Source of the DNA: Microbacterium sp. ET2
GTDB lineage: Bacteria; Actinomycetota; Actinomycetes; Actinomycetales; Microbacteriaceae
DNA: 64,000 nucleotides
Assembly: GCF_030347395.1 (NCBI RefSeq)
Contig: NZ_CP128170.1
Span: 3,534,001-3,598,000, forward strand
Direction: 5' to 3'
Shown: positions 17,673 through 26,624 of the stretch, in pieces
Layout of the letters: every line of letters begins with the position of its first letter
Numbering within the stretch: position 1 is the first letter of the stretch
Made by a program: the position numbers and the translations under genes
The notes under the pieces: generated by a model
What the model was told of the DNA's origin: nothing
What the model saw: only the letters and a program-made list of their open reading frames with translations
The model's database searches: none

Positions 17673-17918
17673 CTACTGATCGGTGGCGCCGCGGAACTCG
17701 CCGGCGGCGATGGCATCGGCGTACGTGCGGATGTCAGGACCCGGCTGGTAGTCGATGAACCGATCCTTGAGGAGGTGATTGAGCTGGGCGAAGGCGTCGT
17801 CGGAAGAGACCTCGTCCTGTTCGGCCACCTTCCTCACGGCCTCACGGAGGACGTGATCGGCATCGTCGAGGATCTTCGCGCGAGCGGGCTCGTTCCAGGC
17901 TACGTCGGAGATGTCCAT
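17673..17918 (-). CDS. Uncharacterised 81-residue protein
   Basis: A small acidic, soluble, probably helical protein starting MDISDVAWNEPARAKILDDA. No family was recognised. The frame is open to 18080, but a leaderless -10 element 6 nt before the ATG at 17918 and the loss of protein-like composition upstream fix the start. It ends 52 bp before psuG on the same strand, so read-through into the psu genes is possible. The divergent neighbour is a DNA glycosylase, with about 200 bp of shared regulatory space between. The composition (many Ala, Asp, Glu, evenly spaced hydrophobics) would fit a helical bundle. Confidence 0.7.
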   Translation of the reverse strand: MDISDVAWNEPARAKILDDADHVLREAVRKVAEQDEVSSDDAFAQLNHLLKDRFIDYQPGPDIRTYADAIAAGEFRGATDQ

Positions 17919-17924
17919 GAGGTG

Positions 17925-17930
17925 ACAGTA
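17925..17930 (-). promoter_or_regulatory. -10 element, leaderless 81-residue gene
   Basis: TACTGT on the minus strand, 6 nt before the ATG at 17918. Confidence 0.55.
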
Positions 17931-18069
17931 CGGCCGACCGTCGCGTGGCACAGGGGGCTTGCGCACGCTCGACTTCGTGCTTCGGCCCGGCCACTGTGCG
18001 CCCACTTCTGTGCGCTCACGTCGCGCGGTGAGGGGAGTCGACGGGCTCACTCGCTCTCGTTGAAATGAC

Positions 18070-18083
18070 ATAATGTGCATTAT
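18070..18083. promoter_or_regulatory. AT-rich inverted repeat upstream of the nei-like gene
   Basis: ATAATG-TG-CATTAT, perfect 6-bp arms, about 30 bp before the -10 element of the glycosylase gene. It stands out as AT-rich in a high-GC region and falls where a -35 region or operator would be. The regulator is unknown. Confidence 0.45.
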
Positions 18084-18113
18084 CGGTTAATCGGCGATGT
18101 CCGTAGTCCAGCC

Positions 18114-18119
18114 TAGAGT
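18114..18119 (+). promoter_or_regulatory. -10 element, leaderless nei-like gene
   Basis: TAGAGT, 6 nt before the ATG at 18126. Confidence 0.55.
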
Positions 18120-18125
18120 TGCGGC

Positions 18126-18974
18126 ATGCCGGAGGGTGACAGCGTCTATCGCCTCGCCCGCCGGTTGGCGCACGCGTCGGTCGGTCGCACCATCGTGTCG
18201 GGTGAGCTCCGTTCCGGCGCTCACGCCGGCGCCAAGCTCGACGGACGACAGATCCTCTCGTACGACACGCACGGCAAGCACCTGTTCACACGCTTCGACG
18301 ACGGATGGTCGCTGCACACCCATCTGAAGATGCAGGGATCCTGGTCGGTCACGAAACGCCCGCTTCCACGCGCGGAGCTGCACCGTGTGCGCTGCCGGTT
18401 CGCCCTCGACGACGGTGTCACGCTGTGGGGCGTCGATGTGCCGGTCATGGAATACGCGCCGACCACCGACGAGCAGCGCGTGCGCGAACGGCTCGGTCCC
18501 GATCCGCTTCGAGAAGACTGGGATGCCGCTGAGGCGATGCGACGGCTGTCGAGACGCCCTGACCGGCCCACCGTGGCTGCGCTCCTCGACCAGGCGAATC
18601 TCGCCGGGCTCGGAAACCTCTGGGTGAACGAGCTCGCCTTCCTCCGTGGCATCCATCCCTTCGCTCCCGTCGGCGGCACGGATATCGCAGCGCTCGTCGA
18701 CCTGGCCGCCCGCTGCCTGCGCATCTCGGCCACGGTCCCCGGCATGTATCAGGTGACCACCGGTGATCGTGGCCGCGGATCGACTCACTGGGTCGTAGGT
18801 CGTGCCGGGCGACCGTGCTTGCGTTGCCGCACGACGATCGAGGTCGCGGCCGAGGTGCCGAACGATCCGGAGCGGCGGCGGACGTGGTGGTGCCCGCGCT
18901 GCCAGCCGCACCCGCCGAGACCGGCCGAGCCCGGCCTGCACCCCGCGGCGGGCGATACGATGCGATCCACGTGA
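18126..18974 (+). CDS. Fpg/Nei-family DNA glycosylase (endonuclease VIII type)
   Basis: A base excision repair enzyme of 282 residues that removes oxidised bases and nicks the abasic site. The mature N-terminus PEGD carries the catalytic Pro2 and Glu3, and the Pro-Glu-Gly-Asp form is typical of Nei rather than Fpg. Also seen are THGKHLFTRFDDGWSLHTHLKMQGSW in the N-terminal sandwich, the helix-two-turn-helix LLDQANLAGLGNLWVNE, and a C-terminal zinc finger with two Cys pairs (CLRCRTTIEV and WWCPRCQ). It most resembles actinobacterial Nei2. It seems leaderless and is divergent from the 81-residue gene. Confidence 0.92.
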   Translation: MPEGDSVYRLARRLAHASVGRTIVSGELRSGAHAGAKLDGRQILSYDTHGKHLFTRFDDGWSLHTHLKMQGSWSVTKRPLPRAELHRVRCRFALDDGVTLWGVDVPVMEYAPTTDEQRVRERLGPDPLREDWDAAEAMRRLSRRPDRPTVAALLDQANLAGLGNLWVNELAFLRGIHPFAPVGGTDIAALVDLAARCLRISATVPGMYQVTTGDRGRGSTHWVVGRAGRPCLRCRTTIEVAAEVPNDPERRRTWWCPRCQPHPPRPAEPGLHPAAGDTMRST

Positions 18975-18995
18975 TCCCCGACGATGTGGAGCGCC

Positions 18996-20894
18996 ATGAC
19001 ACGCCTCAGTCCTGATTCCTCGATCGACCTTCAGGCGGCCACGGCGGCGGCGCGCACAACGCTGGGCGCTGCCGACCCCGGATTCGATGAGCGCCTCGCC
19101 TCGGTCCTCCCTGAGCTGCACCGCCTGTTCCTGCAGCTGTACGGCGATCGGGAAGACGGACAGGAGGCCCTTGCGGAGGTGATCGCAGCGGCAGCGGCCG
19201 GGTGGCGGGATCGCCCCGCGGGGCTCAAAGACCTCGACGCACGGCGCACCACTCACCCCGATTGGTTCCTGTCGGAGCGCATGCTCGGCGGTGTCTGCTA
19301 CGTCGACCGGTACGCGGACACCCTCGCCGGTATCCGGGCGCAGATTCCCTACTTCCAGGAGCTGGGGCTGACCTACCTCCACCTGATGCCCCTGTTCGAC
19401 TCCCCCGAGGGCAACAACGACGGCGGCTACGCGGTCTCGAGCTATCGCAAGGTACAGACGGCGCTCGGGACCATGGCCGACCTGGCCGCGCTCTCAGCCG
19501 ATCTGCGAGACGCCGGCATCTCGCTGGTGCTCGACTTCATCTTCAATCACACCAGCAACGAGCACGAGTGGGCCCGCAAGGCCGTTGCCGGCGACCCCGA
19601 CTTCGAGGACTTCTACCTCATCTTCCCCGACCGCACGATGCCCGACCGGTACGAGGAGACGGTGCGCGAGATCTTCCCCGACGACCACCCGGGCGCGTTC
19701 GTGCAGCTGCCCGACGGGCGCTGGATCTGGGCGACCTTCTACCACTTCCAGTGGGACCTCAACTACGCCAACCCCCGGGTGTTCCGGGCGATGGCGCAGG
19801 AGATGATGTTCCTCGCCAACCAGGGCGTCGAGGTGCTCCGCATGGACGCCGTCGCGTTCATCTGGAAGCGCCTGGGCACACCGTGCGAGTCGCTGCCGGA
19901 AGCCCATCTGCTGCTGCGCGCCTTCAATCTCGTCCTGCGGCTTGCCGCACCCTCGGTGCTGTTCAAATCCGAGGCGATCGTCCACCCCGATGAGGTGATC
20001 ACCTACATCTCGCCCGATGAGTGCCAGCTGTCTTACAACCCGCTCCAGATGGCGCTCGGCTGGGAGGCCCTCGCGACCCGGGACGCCCGGCTGCTGCAGA
20101 AGGCCCTCGACGAGCGTCACGCCCTGCCGTGGGGCACCTCGTGGGTGAACTACGTGCGCAGCCACGACGACATCGGGTGGACGTTCGCCGATGAGGATGC
20201 CGCGGCGCTCGGCATCGACGGCTATCCGCACCGCCGCTTCCTCAATGACTTCTACGTCGGCAGGTTCGAGGGCACGTTCTCGCGCGGTGAACCGTTCCAG
20301 GACAATCCCAAGACCGGTGATGCCCGCATCGCGGGCACCACCGCATCTCTCGCGGGCGTCGAGGCGGGCGATCCCGGGGGTGAGGACCGCGTCGTCCTTA
20401 CCCACGCGCTCGCCCTGTCCACCGGAGGGATCCCGCTGATCTACCTCGGCGATGAGGTCGGCCAGCTCAACGACTACGGCTATCGCGATGATCCCGCGCA
20501 TGCCGACGACAGCCGATGGGTGCATCGTCCGCATCGAGACGAGAAGGCCTACGCGTCTCGCCGCGACCCGTCGACCGTCGCCGGCCGCATCAGCACCCGC
20601 CTGCACGCCCTGATCCGAGCGCGAAAGAACTCCCCCGAGTTCGCCGCCGGCAATCCGCTGCTCCCGTTCCACACGCCGTTCCCGCAGGTCGTGGGATTCC
20701 AGCGTGTCGGCGCGGACGGCACGATCCTCGTTCTCGGCAACGTGGGCGACTCCGATGTCTTGATCGAGCCGGTCACCTTCTCGGGCTTGCGAACGGATGC
20801 CACGGAGATCGTCTCGGGCTACCCGGTCCTCCTCGCGAGCGGCCTCATGCTGCCGGCGCACGGCGTCTTCTGGCTTCGCGTGCAACCGGCGTGA
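18996..20894 (+). CDS. Amylosucrase (GH13 subfamily 4)
   Basis: A 632-residue glucosyltransferase that uses sucrose to extend alpha-1,4-glucan, releasing fructose. The long helical N-terminal domain and the barrel match amylosucrase in length and order: SERMLGGVCYVDRYADTLAG, YLHLMPLFDSPEGNNDGGYAV, the nucleophile Asp in EVLRMDAVAF (about residue 284), the acid/base Glu in FKSEAIVHP (about 325) and the third Asp in YVRSHDDIGW (about 390). No signal peptide, so a cytosolic enzyme. A hydrolytic sucrose-specific GH13_4 enzyme is the alternative. The ATG at 18996 has a TGGAG site; the ATG at 18984 has none. Confidence 0.87.
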   Translation: MTRLSPDSSIDLQAATAAARTTLGAADPGFDERLASVLPELHRLFLQLYGDREDGQEALAEVIAAAAAGWRDRPAGLKDLDARRTTHPDWFLSERMLGGVCYVDRYADTLAGIRAQIPYFQELGLTYLHLMPLFDSPEGNNDGGYAVSSYRKVQTALGTMADLAALSADLRDAGISLVLDFIFNHTSNEHEWARKAVAGDPDFEDFYLIFPDRTMPDRYEETVREIFPDDHPGAFVQLPDGRWIWATFYHFQWDLNYANPRVFRAMAQEMMFLANQGVEVLRMDAVAFIWKRLGTPCESLPEAHLLLRAFNLVLRLAAPSVLFKSEAIVHPDEVITYISPDECQLSYNPLQMALGWEALATRDARLLQKALDERHALPWGTSWVNYVRSHDDIGWTFADEDAAALGIDGYPHRRFLNDFYVGRFEGTFSRGEPFQDNPKTGDARIAGTTASLAGVEAGDPGGEDRVVLTHALALSTGGIPLIYLGDEVGQLNDYGYRDDPAHADDSRWVHRPHRDEKAYASRRDPSTVAGRISTRLHALIRARKNSPEFAAGNPLLPFHTPFPQVVGFQRVGADGTILVLGNVGDSDVLIEPVTFSGLRTDATEIVSGYPVLLASGLMLPAHGVFWLRVQPA

Positions 20895-20908
20895 GTGCTC
20901 TGCCGCAC

Positions 20909-20914
20909 TAGCAT
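20909..20914 (+). promoter_or_regulatory. -10 element, leaderless AEC gene
   Basis: TAGCAT, 6 nt before the ATG at 20921. Confidence 0.6.
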
Positions 20915-20920
20915 CGAGGG

Positions 20921-21841
20921 ATGCTCTCGGCTCTCACCGGCTTCGTCGTGGTGGGCGTCTCGATCTTTCTCGGCTACATCCTCGGACGCATCAACCTGCT
21001 GGGGGAACACGCCCGACCCGTCCTGGCGCGGCTGACCTTCTTCGTCCTGTCGCCGTTCCTGCTGTTCGTCGTGCTCGCCGAGGCCGACGTGCGGACGCTC
21101 TTCTCGTCGCTGCTGCCGGTGTCGGCGATCGCGGCGGTCGCGGTCTTCGTCGTCTACGCGCTCATCGCCCGCCTCCTGTGGCGCCGGTCGGTCGCCGAGA
21201 CGACGATCGGGAGCCTCAGCGCGGGCCAGGTGAACTCCAACAACATCGGCATCCCCCTTTCGCTCTACCTTCTCGGCAACGCCGCGTTCCCGGCTCCCGT
21301 CATCCTCCTGCAGCTTCTGGTCTTCACGCCGATCACCATGGCGATCCTCGATGCCGTGACATCCGGCCGCTCGTCCCTCGGCAAAACGATCGGCCGCGTC
21401 CTCACCAACCCCATCGTCATCGGCTCCGCCCTGGGCGCGGCCGTCTCGATCAGCGGCATCGATCTTCCCGAGGTCGTCATGGCGCCCGCCCAGTTGGTGG
21501 CGAATGCCTGCGTGCCGGTGCTGCTCATCAGCTACGGCCTGTCACTGTTCGGCCAGCGCGTGCTCGGCGCACACGGACGTCGTCGCGACGTGATCCTCGC
21601 CACGACGCTGAAGCTCGTGGTGATGCCGGCGATCGCCTGGGTGGTGGGCGCGGTGGTGTTCGCACTCCCCCGCGCCGACGTGCTCGTCATCGTCGTGCTG
21701 GCCGCCCTCCCGACCGCGCAGAATGTGTTCAACTACGCCCAGCGGTTCGACGTCGGAGAGGCGATCGCGCGGGATACCGTATTCCTCACCACGATCGGGT
21801 GCATCCCCGTCCTTCTCACCGTGACGGCGATCCTCAGCTGA
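20921..21841 (+). CDS. AEC-family (auxin efflux carrier-like) transporter
   Basis: A 306-residue membrane protein with about ten predicted helices in two five-helix repeats. The mid-helix AGQVNSNNIGIPLSLYLLG motif and the LLISYGLSLFGQRV segment are typical of bacterial AEC permeases. Related proteins carry dicarboxylates such as malate or malonate, but the substrate cannot be read from the sequence. It follows the amylosucrase by 26 bp yet has its own leaderless -10. Its stop codon lies in a 16-bp perfect palindrome shared with the convergent CofE-like gene. Confidence 0.87.
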   Translation: MLSALTGFVVVGVSIFLGYILGRINLLGEHARPVLARLTFFVLSPFLLFVVLAEADVRTLFSSLLPVSAIAAVAVFVVYALIARLLWRRSVAETTIGSLSAGQVNSNNIGIPLSLYLLGNAAFPAPVILLQLLVFTPITMAILDAVTSGRSSLGKTIGRVLTNPIVIGSALGAAVSISGIDLPEVVMAPAQLVANACVPVLLISYGLSLFGQRVLGAHGRRRDVILATTLKLVVMPAIAWVVGAVVFALPRADVLVIVVLAALPTAQNVFNYAQRFDVGEAIARDTVFLTTIGCIPVLLTVTAILS

Positions 21842-21845
21842 GGAT
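21830..21845. terminator. Palindrome over the AEC stop codon
   Basis: ATCCTCAGCTGAGGAT, perfect over 16 bp, contains the AEC stop (TGA, 21839-21841) and ends 7 bp before the stop of the convergent CofE-like gene. Plausibly a short shared terminator. Confidence 0.45.
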
Positions 21846-21851
21846 GGCAGG

Positions 21852-22550
21852 TCAGGCTGAGCGGATGATGCCGAGCGGCGTGGACTGGTGGCCCTGACCC
21901 AGCGGGTTGTCCTTCAGGATCTCGACCAGCTGATTCTCGCGAGCCTTGCCCACCGTCGACCCTAGGATGTTGCCGCCGAGGTCGTTGATGTCGACCACCG
22001 CCACCTCGGGGACGCCGTCGAGGAGGTCCTTGAGCCGACGCGCCACGTCACGAGGGCGATCAGGTCCGAGGACGACGGCCCTGTTGTACGGCGGAATGGT
22101 GCCGCTGGTCGGGCCGTCGATCGCGCGCGCCTTGTCGCCGGCGATCCGATAGAAATCCCCCTTGCGGCCGAACAGCTTCGTCACCGCCGAGACGGCGGCG
22201 GCGAGCAGGATGCGGGGGGTCCCGCACTCGCGGAGCGCCATCTCCATGGTCTCGGGCATCCCGAGTCCGATGCCGTGCGGGGTCCGGGTCACGTAGCGCG
22301 AGAGGAATCGCGCGAGCCGTCTCGGCTGGATCTCGTCCAGCGGGTACGACCGGCCCTGCGTGATCGCGACGATCTTCTCGGTCACGAACAGCAGATCATC
22401 CGGTCGCACGAGGCTCGCCGCGTACTCGCGGACGAACGCGTCGAGATCGTCGCCCGGCATCACGACACGCGTGCGGATCGGGATACGGGCGAACGAGAGC
22501 CCGTCGACGCTGACCGTGAGGGCCTTGCCGTCGTTCGCTTCGCCGGTCAC
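21852..22550 (-). CDS. F420-0:gamma-glutamyl ligase-like protein (CofE domain)
   Basis: A 232-residue protein of the F420 ligase fold, which adds glutamate to coenzyme F420-0 in F420 biosynthesis. Consistent features are the RPDDLLFVTEKIVAITQGRSYPLDEI block, the RTPHGIGLGMPETMEMALRECG block and the AVVDINDLGGNILGSTVG segment with metal-binding Asp/Asn. It lies 12 bp after the sigA stop and is probably cotranscribed. No other F420 biosynthesis gene is nearby, and CofE-domain proteins also occur in bacteria without F420, so ligation of another substrate is possible. A predicted F420-dependent oxidoreductase at 46393 makes a true F420 role more likely. Confidence 0.8.
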   Translation of the reverse strand: MTGEANDGKALTVSVDGLSFARIPIRTRVVMPGDDLDAFVREYAASLVRPDDLLFVTEKIVAITQGRSYPLDEIQPRRLARFLSRYVTRTPHGIGLGMPETMEMALRECGTPRILLAAAVSAVTKLFGRKGDFYRIAGDKARAIDGPTSGTIPPYNRAVVLGPDRPRDVARRLKDLLDGVPEVAVVDINDLGGNILGSTVGKARENQLVEILKDNPLGQGHQSTPLGIIRSA

Positions 22551-22562
22551 GCGTCCGACCGC

Positions 22563-23918
22563 TTACTCAAGGTAGTCCCGCAGCGACTGCGACCGGCTCG
22601 GGTGGCGGAGCTTGGCCATCGTCTTGGACTCGATCTGGCGGATGCGCTCACGCGTCACACCGAAGGTGTCGCCGATCTGGTCGAGGGTCTTCGGCTGACC
22701 GTCGCCGAGCCCGAAGCGCATGCGGATGACACCCGCCTCGCGTTCGGACAGCGAGTCCAGCAGCGACTCCAGCTGACGCTGCAGCATCGTGAATCCTACG
22801 GCGTCAGCGGGGACGACGGCCTCGGTGTCCTCGATCAGGTCCCCGAATTCGCTGTCGCCGTCCTCGCCGAGCGGGGTGTGCAGGGAGATCGGCTCGCGAC
22901 CGTACTTCTGCACCTCGATGACCTTCTCGGGGGTCATGTCCAGCTCGCGACTGAGCTCCTCGGGCGTGGGCTCGCGACCGAGGTCCTGCAGCATCTGCCG
23001 CTGCACCCGGGCGAGCTTGTTGATGACCTCGACCATGTGCACCGGAATGCGGATGGTGCGCGCCTGGTCGGCCATGGCTCGGGTGATCGCCTGCCGGATC
23101 CACCAGGTCGCATACGTCGAGAACTTGAAGCCCTTGGTGTAGTCGAACTTCTCGACCGCGCGGATGAGACCGAGGTTGCCCTCCTGGATCAGGTCGAGGA
23201 ACTGCATCCCGCGTCCCGTGTAGCGCTTGGCGAGGGAGACCACGAGGCGCAGATTCGCACCCAGCAGGTGGCTCTTGGCGCGCTGGCCGTCACGTGCGAC
23301 CCACTGCAGGTCCAGGCCCAGCTGCGACGCCTTCTCGGCTGCCGACATGTGCGACAGCTTCTCTTCGGCGAACAGGCCCGCCTCGATCCGCATGGCCAAC
23401 TCGACCTCTTCGGCCGCGTTCAGCAGCGGAACCTTGCCGATCTGCTTCAGATAATCCTTGACCGGGTCGGCGGTGGCGCCGGTGATCTGCGTCGAGTAGA
23501 CGGGGATGTCGTCCTCGTCGTTGGAGATGACGATGGCGCCCGTCGGGAGCGGCTCGGCGAAGACCGGCTTGGCGGTCTCCTCCTCCTCATCCTCCGACTC
23601 CCCCTCGGTCGTCGCTGCGGCAGCAGCCTTGGGTGCCGGAGTGTCGCCGTCGCCCTCGGTGTCATCGACCTCGTCGCCGGAGACCTCGTCGTCGGCGTCG
23701 AGCTCGACGTCGTCCATCTCCTCGTCGACCTCGTCGGCGTCGGCCTTCTTCTTGCCGCCCTTGGCCGCCGTCTTCGCGGCGGGCTTCTTGGCAGGGGCCT
23801 TCTTCGCCGCGGGCCGCTTCTTCGCGGGAGCCGCGGCGGCGGTCTCGACCTCCTCGACCGTGTCGGCGGAGTCGGTGTCCTTCGTGGTGCGGTTCGTCGT
23901 CTTCGTGCCTGCGGTCAC
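22563..23918 (-). CDS. sigA: Principal RNA polymerase sigma factor
   Basis: The 451-residue housekeeping sigma-70. The N-terminal 140 residues are a lysine/alanine-rich stretch ([18 protein letters not shown]) followed by an acidic region, usual for actinobacterial SigA/HrdB. Then regions 1.2 to 4.2: [15 protein letters not shown], the region 2 core with [20 protein letters not shown], region 3 and the region 4 helix-turn-helix [21 protein letters not shown]. The start is a GTG at 23918 with a GAAAGG site. Upstream on the minus strand is a TTGACA (-35-like) at 23979-23984. It is followed closely by the CofE-like gene. Confidence 0.97.
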   Translation of the reverse strand: MTAGTKTTNRTTKDTDSADTVEEVETAAAAPAKKRPAAKKAPAKKPAAKTAAKGGKKKADADEVDEEMDDVELDADDEVSGDEVDDTEGDGDTPAPKAAAAATTEGESEDEEEETAKPVFAEPLPTGAIVISNDEDDIPVYSTQITGATADPVKDYLKQIGKVPLLNAAEEVELAMRIEAGLFAEEKLSHMSAAEKASQLGLDLQWVARDGQRAKSHLLGANLRLVVSLAKRYTGRGMQFLDLIQEGNLGLIRAVEKFDYTKGFKFSTYATWWIRQAITRAMADQARTIRIPVHMVEVINKLARVQRQMLQDLGREPTPEELSRELDMTPEKVIEVQKYGREPISLHTPLGEDGDSEFGDLIEDTEAVVPADAVGFTMLQRQLESLLDSLSEREAGVIRMRFGLGDGQPKTLDQIGDTFGVTRERIRQIESKTMAKLRHPSRSQSLRDYLE

Positions 23919-24027
23919 GGTTCGCCTTTCACCGTCACGAACGCGGAGCGCCGCGGCGGTATCTTTCGGACACTAGTAAGACCCTTGTCAAGTCCCGTTC
24001 CCATACGCAGGGCAGCGGACGGGGGAC

Positions 24028-24053
24028 GACAATGGGTCAGAACGTCCATTGTC
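24028..24053. promoter_or_regulatory. Inverted repeat upstream of sigA
   Basis: GACAATGG, 10 nt, CCATTGTC: perfect 8-bp arms about 40 bp upstream of the TTGACA of sigA and about 100 bp past the PAC2 stop. It could be an operator for sigA or a terminator for the PAC2 gene. Confidence 0.4.
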
Positions 24054-24154
24054 TCACATCTGTATGGGCGGTTCGCATCCGCACTCCCCCGCGAATCCCC
24101 GAACGCACCCTCGGGGAACAACGCCGAGGAGGCGGGGGGAATTCCCCTCGATCG

Positions 24155-25075
24155 TCAGGGGCGCTTGTCCTCATCGCTGCTCGGCCGCGAGGCGAGGAAG
24201 CGCTCCAGTTCCGCAGCGAGCTCGTCAGCGCTCGGCAGATCGCCGGTGTGAAGGATGGGCGTGGCATTGGTCGCACCGGCCATGTACGCGTCGTATCGCT
24301 CTTCGAGCCCCTGCAGCATCCGGGACAATTCGTCACTGCCGGCGACCTGCTCCTCGACCTTCGTCAGATACTCGCGGTTCTCTTCGCGCAGGCCGTCTCC
24401 GTCGAAGACGAGCCCGGTGGCGACCGTGACGCTGTCGAGTCCCGCAAGGGCGGCGGCGGGGTACTCGGTGTCTGCGAGATAGTGGGGCACCAGCAGGACG
24501 AAGCCGGCGACGGCGGCGCCCCTCTCGGTGAACCGGTACTCCAGAAGGTGGGCGACGGTCGCGGGTACCTGCGTGTGGGGCTGCCATACCGAGTGCGCCT
24601 CGGTCAGCTCCGTTCGGGTGCCGCTCACGGTCGTGCCGATCGGACGGGTGTGCGGGACCGGCATGGGGATGGCATGCACCCAGGTGACCGAGGAGACGCT
24701 GAAGCTCGACGCGAGTTCGAGGACAGCCTCGGATACGGCGTCCCAGGCGAAGTCGGGCTCGTAGCCGGCGAGCACCAGGAACGGCGTCCCGAGGGCGTCG
24801 TGCGCGAGGGAGAGTTCCAGTCGCGGCGGGCGGTAGTCGGTGAGGTGGTCGGCTTCGAACGTCACGATCGGACGGCGCGCCCGGTAGTCGAGCAGGATGT
24901 CGTTTGAGAAGACGGCCAACGGAATGGGGTCGAGATCGTCGCGGACGTACTCGATGAGTCGGGCCACCGCTCCCCCGGCGTCGGTGAAGCCGGTGAGCGC
25001 GATGACGAGAGGAAGGCCCGCCGGGACAGCCGGGGCGGAGACCGAGCGCTCGTACACAGGACCGGCGTAAGGCAT
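24155..25075 (-). CDS. PAC2-family protein
   Basis: A 306-residue protein related to the eukaryotic proteasome assembly chaperone PAC2 (DUF75). Typical features are the glycine-rich N-terminus LVIALTGFTDAGGAVARLIEYV, the FLVLAGYEPDFAWD strand, and YRFTERGAAVAGFVLLVPHYLADTEYP near the active-site-like cleft of this fold. The C-terminus is charged and probably helical. Function in actinobacteria is not settled. The start at 25075 is fixed by a leaderless -10 element; the divergent pepA start is only 82 bp away. Confidence 0.87.
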   Translation of the reverse strand: MPYAGPVYERSVSAPAVPAGLPLVIALTGFTDAGGAVARLIEYVRDDLDPIPLAVFSNDILLDYRARRPIVTFEADHLTDYRPPRLELSLAHDALGTPFLVLAGYEPDFAWDAVSEAVLELASSFSVSSVTWVHAIPMPVPHTRPIGTTVSGTRTELTEAHSVWQPHTQVPATVAHLLEYRFTERGAAVAGFVLLVPHYLADTEYPAAALAGLDSVTVATGLVFDGDGLREENREYLTKVEEQVAGSDELSRMLQGLEERYDAYMAGATNATPILHTGDLPSADELAAELERFLASRPSSDEDKRP

Positions 25076-25081
25076 GGCTCC

Positions 25082-25087
25082 ATGCTA
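25082..25087 (-). promoter_or_regulatory. -10 element, leaderless PAC2 gene
   Basis: TAGCAT on the minus strand, 6 nt before the ATG at 25075. It and the pepA element at 25145 form a compact divergent promoter. Confidence 0.6.
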
Positions 25088-25144
25088 CGAGTCGCCGCGA
25101 CACCGCGAGCCGGACCGCTGCCGCTGACAGCGAACACCGCTCAA

Positions 25145-25150
25145 TAGGAT
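25145..25150 (+). promoter_or_regulatory. -10 element, leaderless pepA
   Basis: TAGGAT, 7 nt before the ATG at 25158. It rules out the in-frame ATG at 25149, which overlaps the hexamer. Confidence 0.6.
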
Positions 25151-25157
25151 GGAACCC

Positions 25158-26624
25158 ATGTCGTTCCCCGACCTCGAATATCGTTCCGCCCCCCTTGCCG
25201 AGATCGACGCCGACGCGGTCGTCCTGGCACTGCCCCCCGTCGACGGCGCGCCGTCGCTGGACGACTGGCCCGGAGTGAAGGACGCGCTGGTGGCGACCGG
25301 ATTCAGCGGCTCGCCGGGCTCCTTCCAGCGGGTCTACGCGCCCGAGGTCACCACTGGACCGCTCGCGGTCGTCGGGACGGGTGCCGAACCGGATGCCGCT
25401 GCCATCCGCGACGCGCTGGGCGCGGCCCTGCGCACAATGACGGGTTTCGACACCGTCGTCGTCGCCGTGCCGTTCGCCTCGGAGCACCTTCTGGCCGCTG
25501 CGGAGGGAGCGGCCCTGGGCGGCTACCGTTTCGATGGATACAAGGCGGAAGGTCCCAAGCGCCGCGCGAGTCGCGTGGTCCTGCAGGGGCGAGCTGACCT
25601 CGACGAGGCCTCCCTCGACGCCGTGCGTGCGACGGTGTCCGCGGTCGCGCTCGTGAAAGACCTCGTCTCGATCCCGGCGGAGTGGCTCGGCCCGGCGGAC
25701 CTCGCCGACCGCGCACAGAAAGAGGTCGAGGGCCTGCCCGTAGAGGTGACGGTCTGGGACGAGCAGGCCCTGCGCGACGGCGGCTTCGGCGGCATCATCG
25801 GGGTCGGTCAGGGGTCGGAGAGGCCGCCCCGTCTGGTTCGCCTCGACTACGCCCCCGCCGGCGCGACGCGTCACGTCGCTCTCGTGGGCAAGGGCATCAC
25901 CTTCGACACGGGGGGGCTTTCCCTCAAGCCCGCGGCGTCGATGGTGGGGATGAAGTACGACATGTGCGGCGCCGCCACCGTTCTGGCCGTGGTCCGCGCT
26001 GCGGCCGCCCAGCAGCTCGCGGTGCGGGTGACCGGATGGCTCGCCGTCGCCGACAACATGCCCTCCGGCCGTGCGACGCGCCCGGGCGACGTGGTGCGCA
26101 TCGCCGACGGCACCACGGTCGAGGTGCTCAACACCGATGCCGAAGGACGCCTCGTGCTGGCCGACGGGCTCGTGGCCGCCAGCAGGGAGAACCCCGACCT
26201 GCTGATCGACGTGGCGACCCTCACCGGAGCGATCACCATCGCCCTCGGCACCCGTCACACCGGTGTCATGGGCGACGACGACGCCGTCGCCCGGTACCTC
26301 GCAGCCGCGGGTGATGTCGCCGAGCTCGCCTGGCAGCTGCCGCTTCCGGCGCACATGGTCGATGAGCTGGACTCGCCGATCGCCGACCTGCAGAACGCCA
26401 AGATCGGCGACCCCGCCGGAGGGTCGCTGTTCGCGGGGTTGTTCCTGCGTCACTTCGTCGGCCGAACCGCCACGGACGGCGATGAGCGCATCCCGTGGAT
26501 CCACCTCGACATCGCCGGCGTCGGCATGAACAAGGGGGGCGGGTTCGGATTCACCGACAAGGGCCCGACCGGGGCGACGGTGCGCAGCCTGCTGCGTCTG
26601 CTGCAGACCGAGGCCGCCCGATGA
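25158..26624 (+). CDS. pepA: Leucyl aminopeptidase (M17)
   Basis: A hexameric two-metal aminopeptidase of 488 residues in the cytosol. The N-terminal domain (about 1-165) is variable; the catalytic domain carries the metal and catalytic residues in VGKGITFDTGGLSLKPAASM, KYDMCGAATVLAV and the M17 signature NTDAEGRLVLADGL. The C-terminal WIHLDIAGVGMNKGGGFGFT segment is also typical. The stop overlaps the lpd start by four bases (ATGA at 26621-26624), so the two are translationally coupled. Confidence 0.96.
   Translation: MSFPDLEYRSAPLAEIDADAVVLALPPVDGAPSLDDWPGVKDALVATGFSGSPGSFQRVYAPEVTTGPLAVVGTGAEPDAAAIRDALGAALRTMTGFDTVVVAVPFASEHLLAAAEGAALGGYRFDGYKAEGPKRRASRVVLQGRADLDEASLDAVRATVSAVALVKDLVSIPAEWLGPADLADRAQKEVEGLPVEVTVWDEQALRDGGFGGIIGVGQGSERPPRLVRLDYAPAGATRHVALVGKGITFDTGGLSLKPAASMVGMKYDMCGAATVLAVVRAAAAQQLAVRVTGWLAVADNMPSGRATRPGDVVRIADGTTVEVLNTDAEGRLVLADGLVAASRENPDLLIDVATLTGAITIALGTRHTGVMGDDDAVARYLAAAGDVAELAWQLPLPAHMVDELDSPIADLQNAKIGDPAGGSLFAGLFLRHFVGRTATDGDERIPWIHLDIAGVGMNKGGGFGFTDKGPTGATVRSLLRLLQTEAAR

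Noticed and set aside
18070..18083. Zur (zinc) box
   Set aside because: The arms ATAATG/CATTAT do not match the TGAAAAT-type Zur pattern, so only an unassigned inverted repeat is claimed.
24333..26504. 723-residue open frame antisense to pepA and running into the PAC2 region
   Set aside because: A shadow of two real genes, with no protein-like signature.
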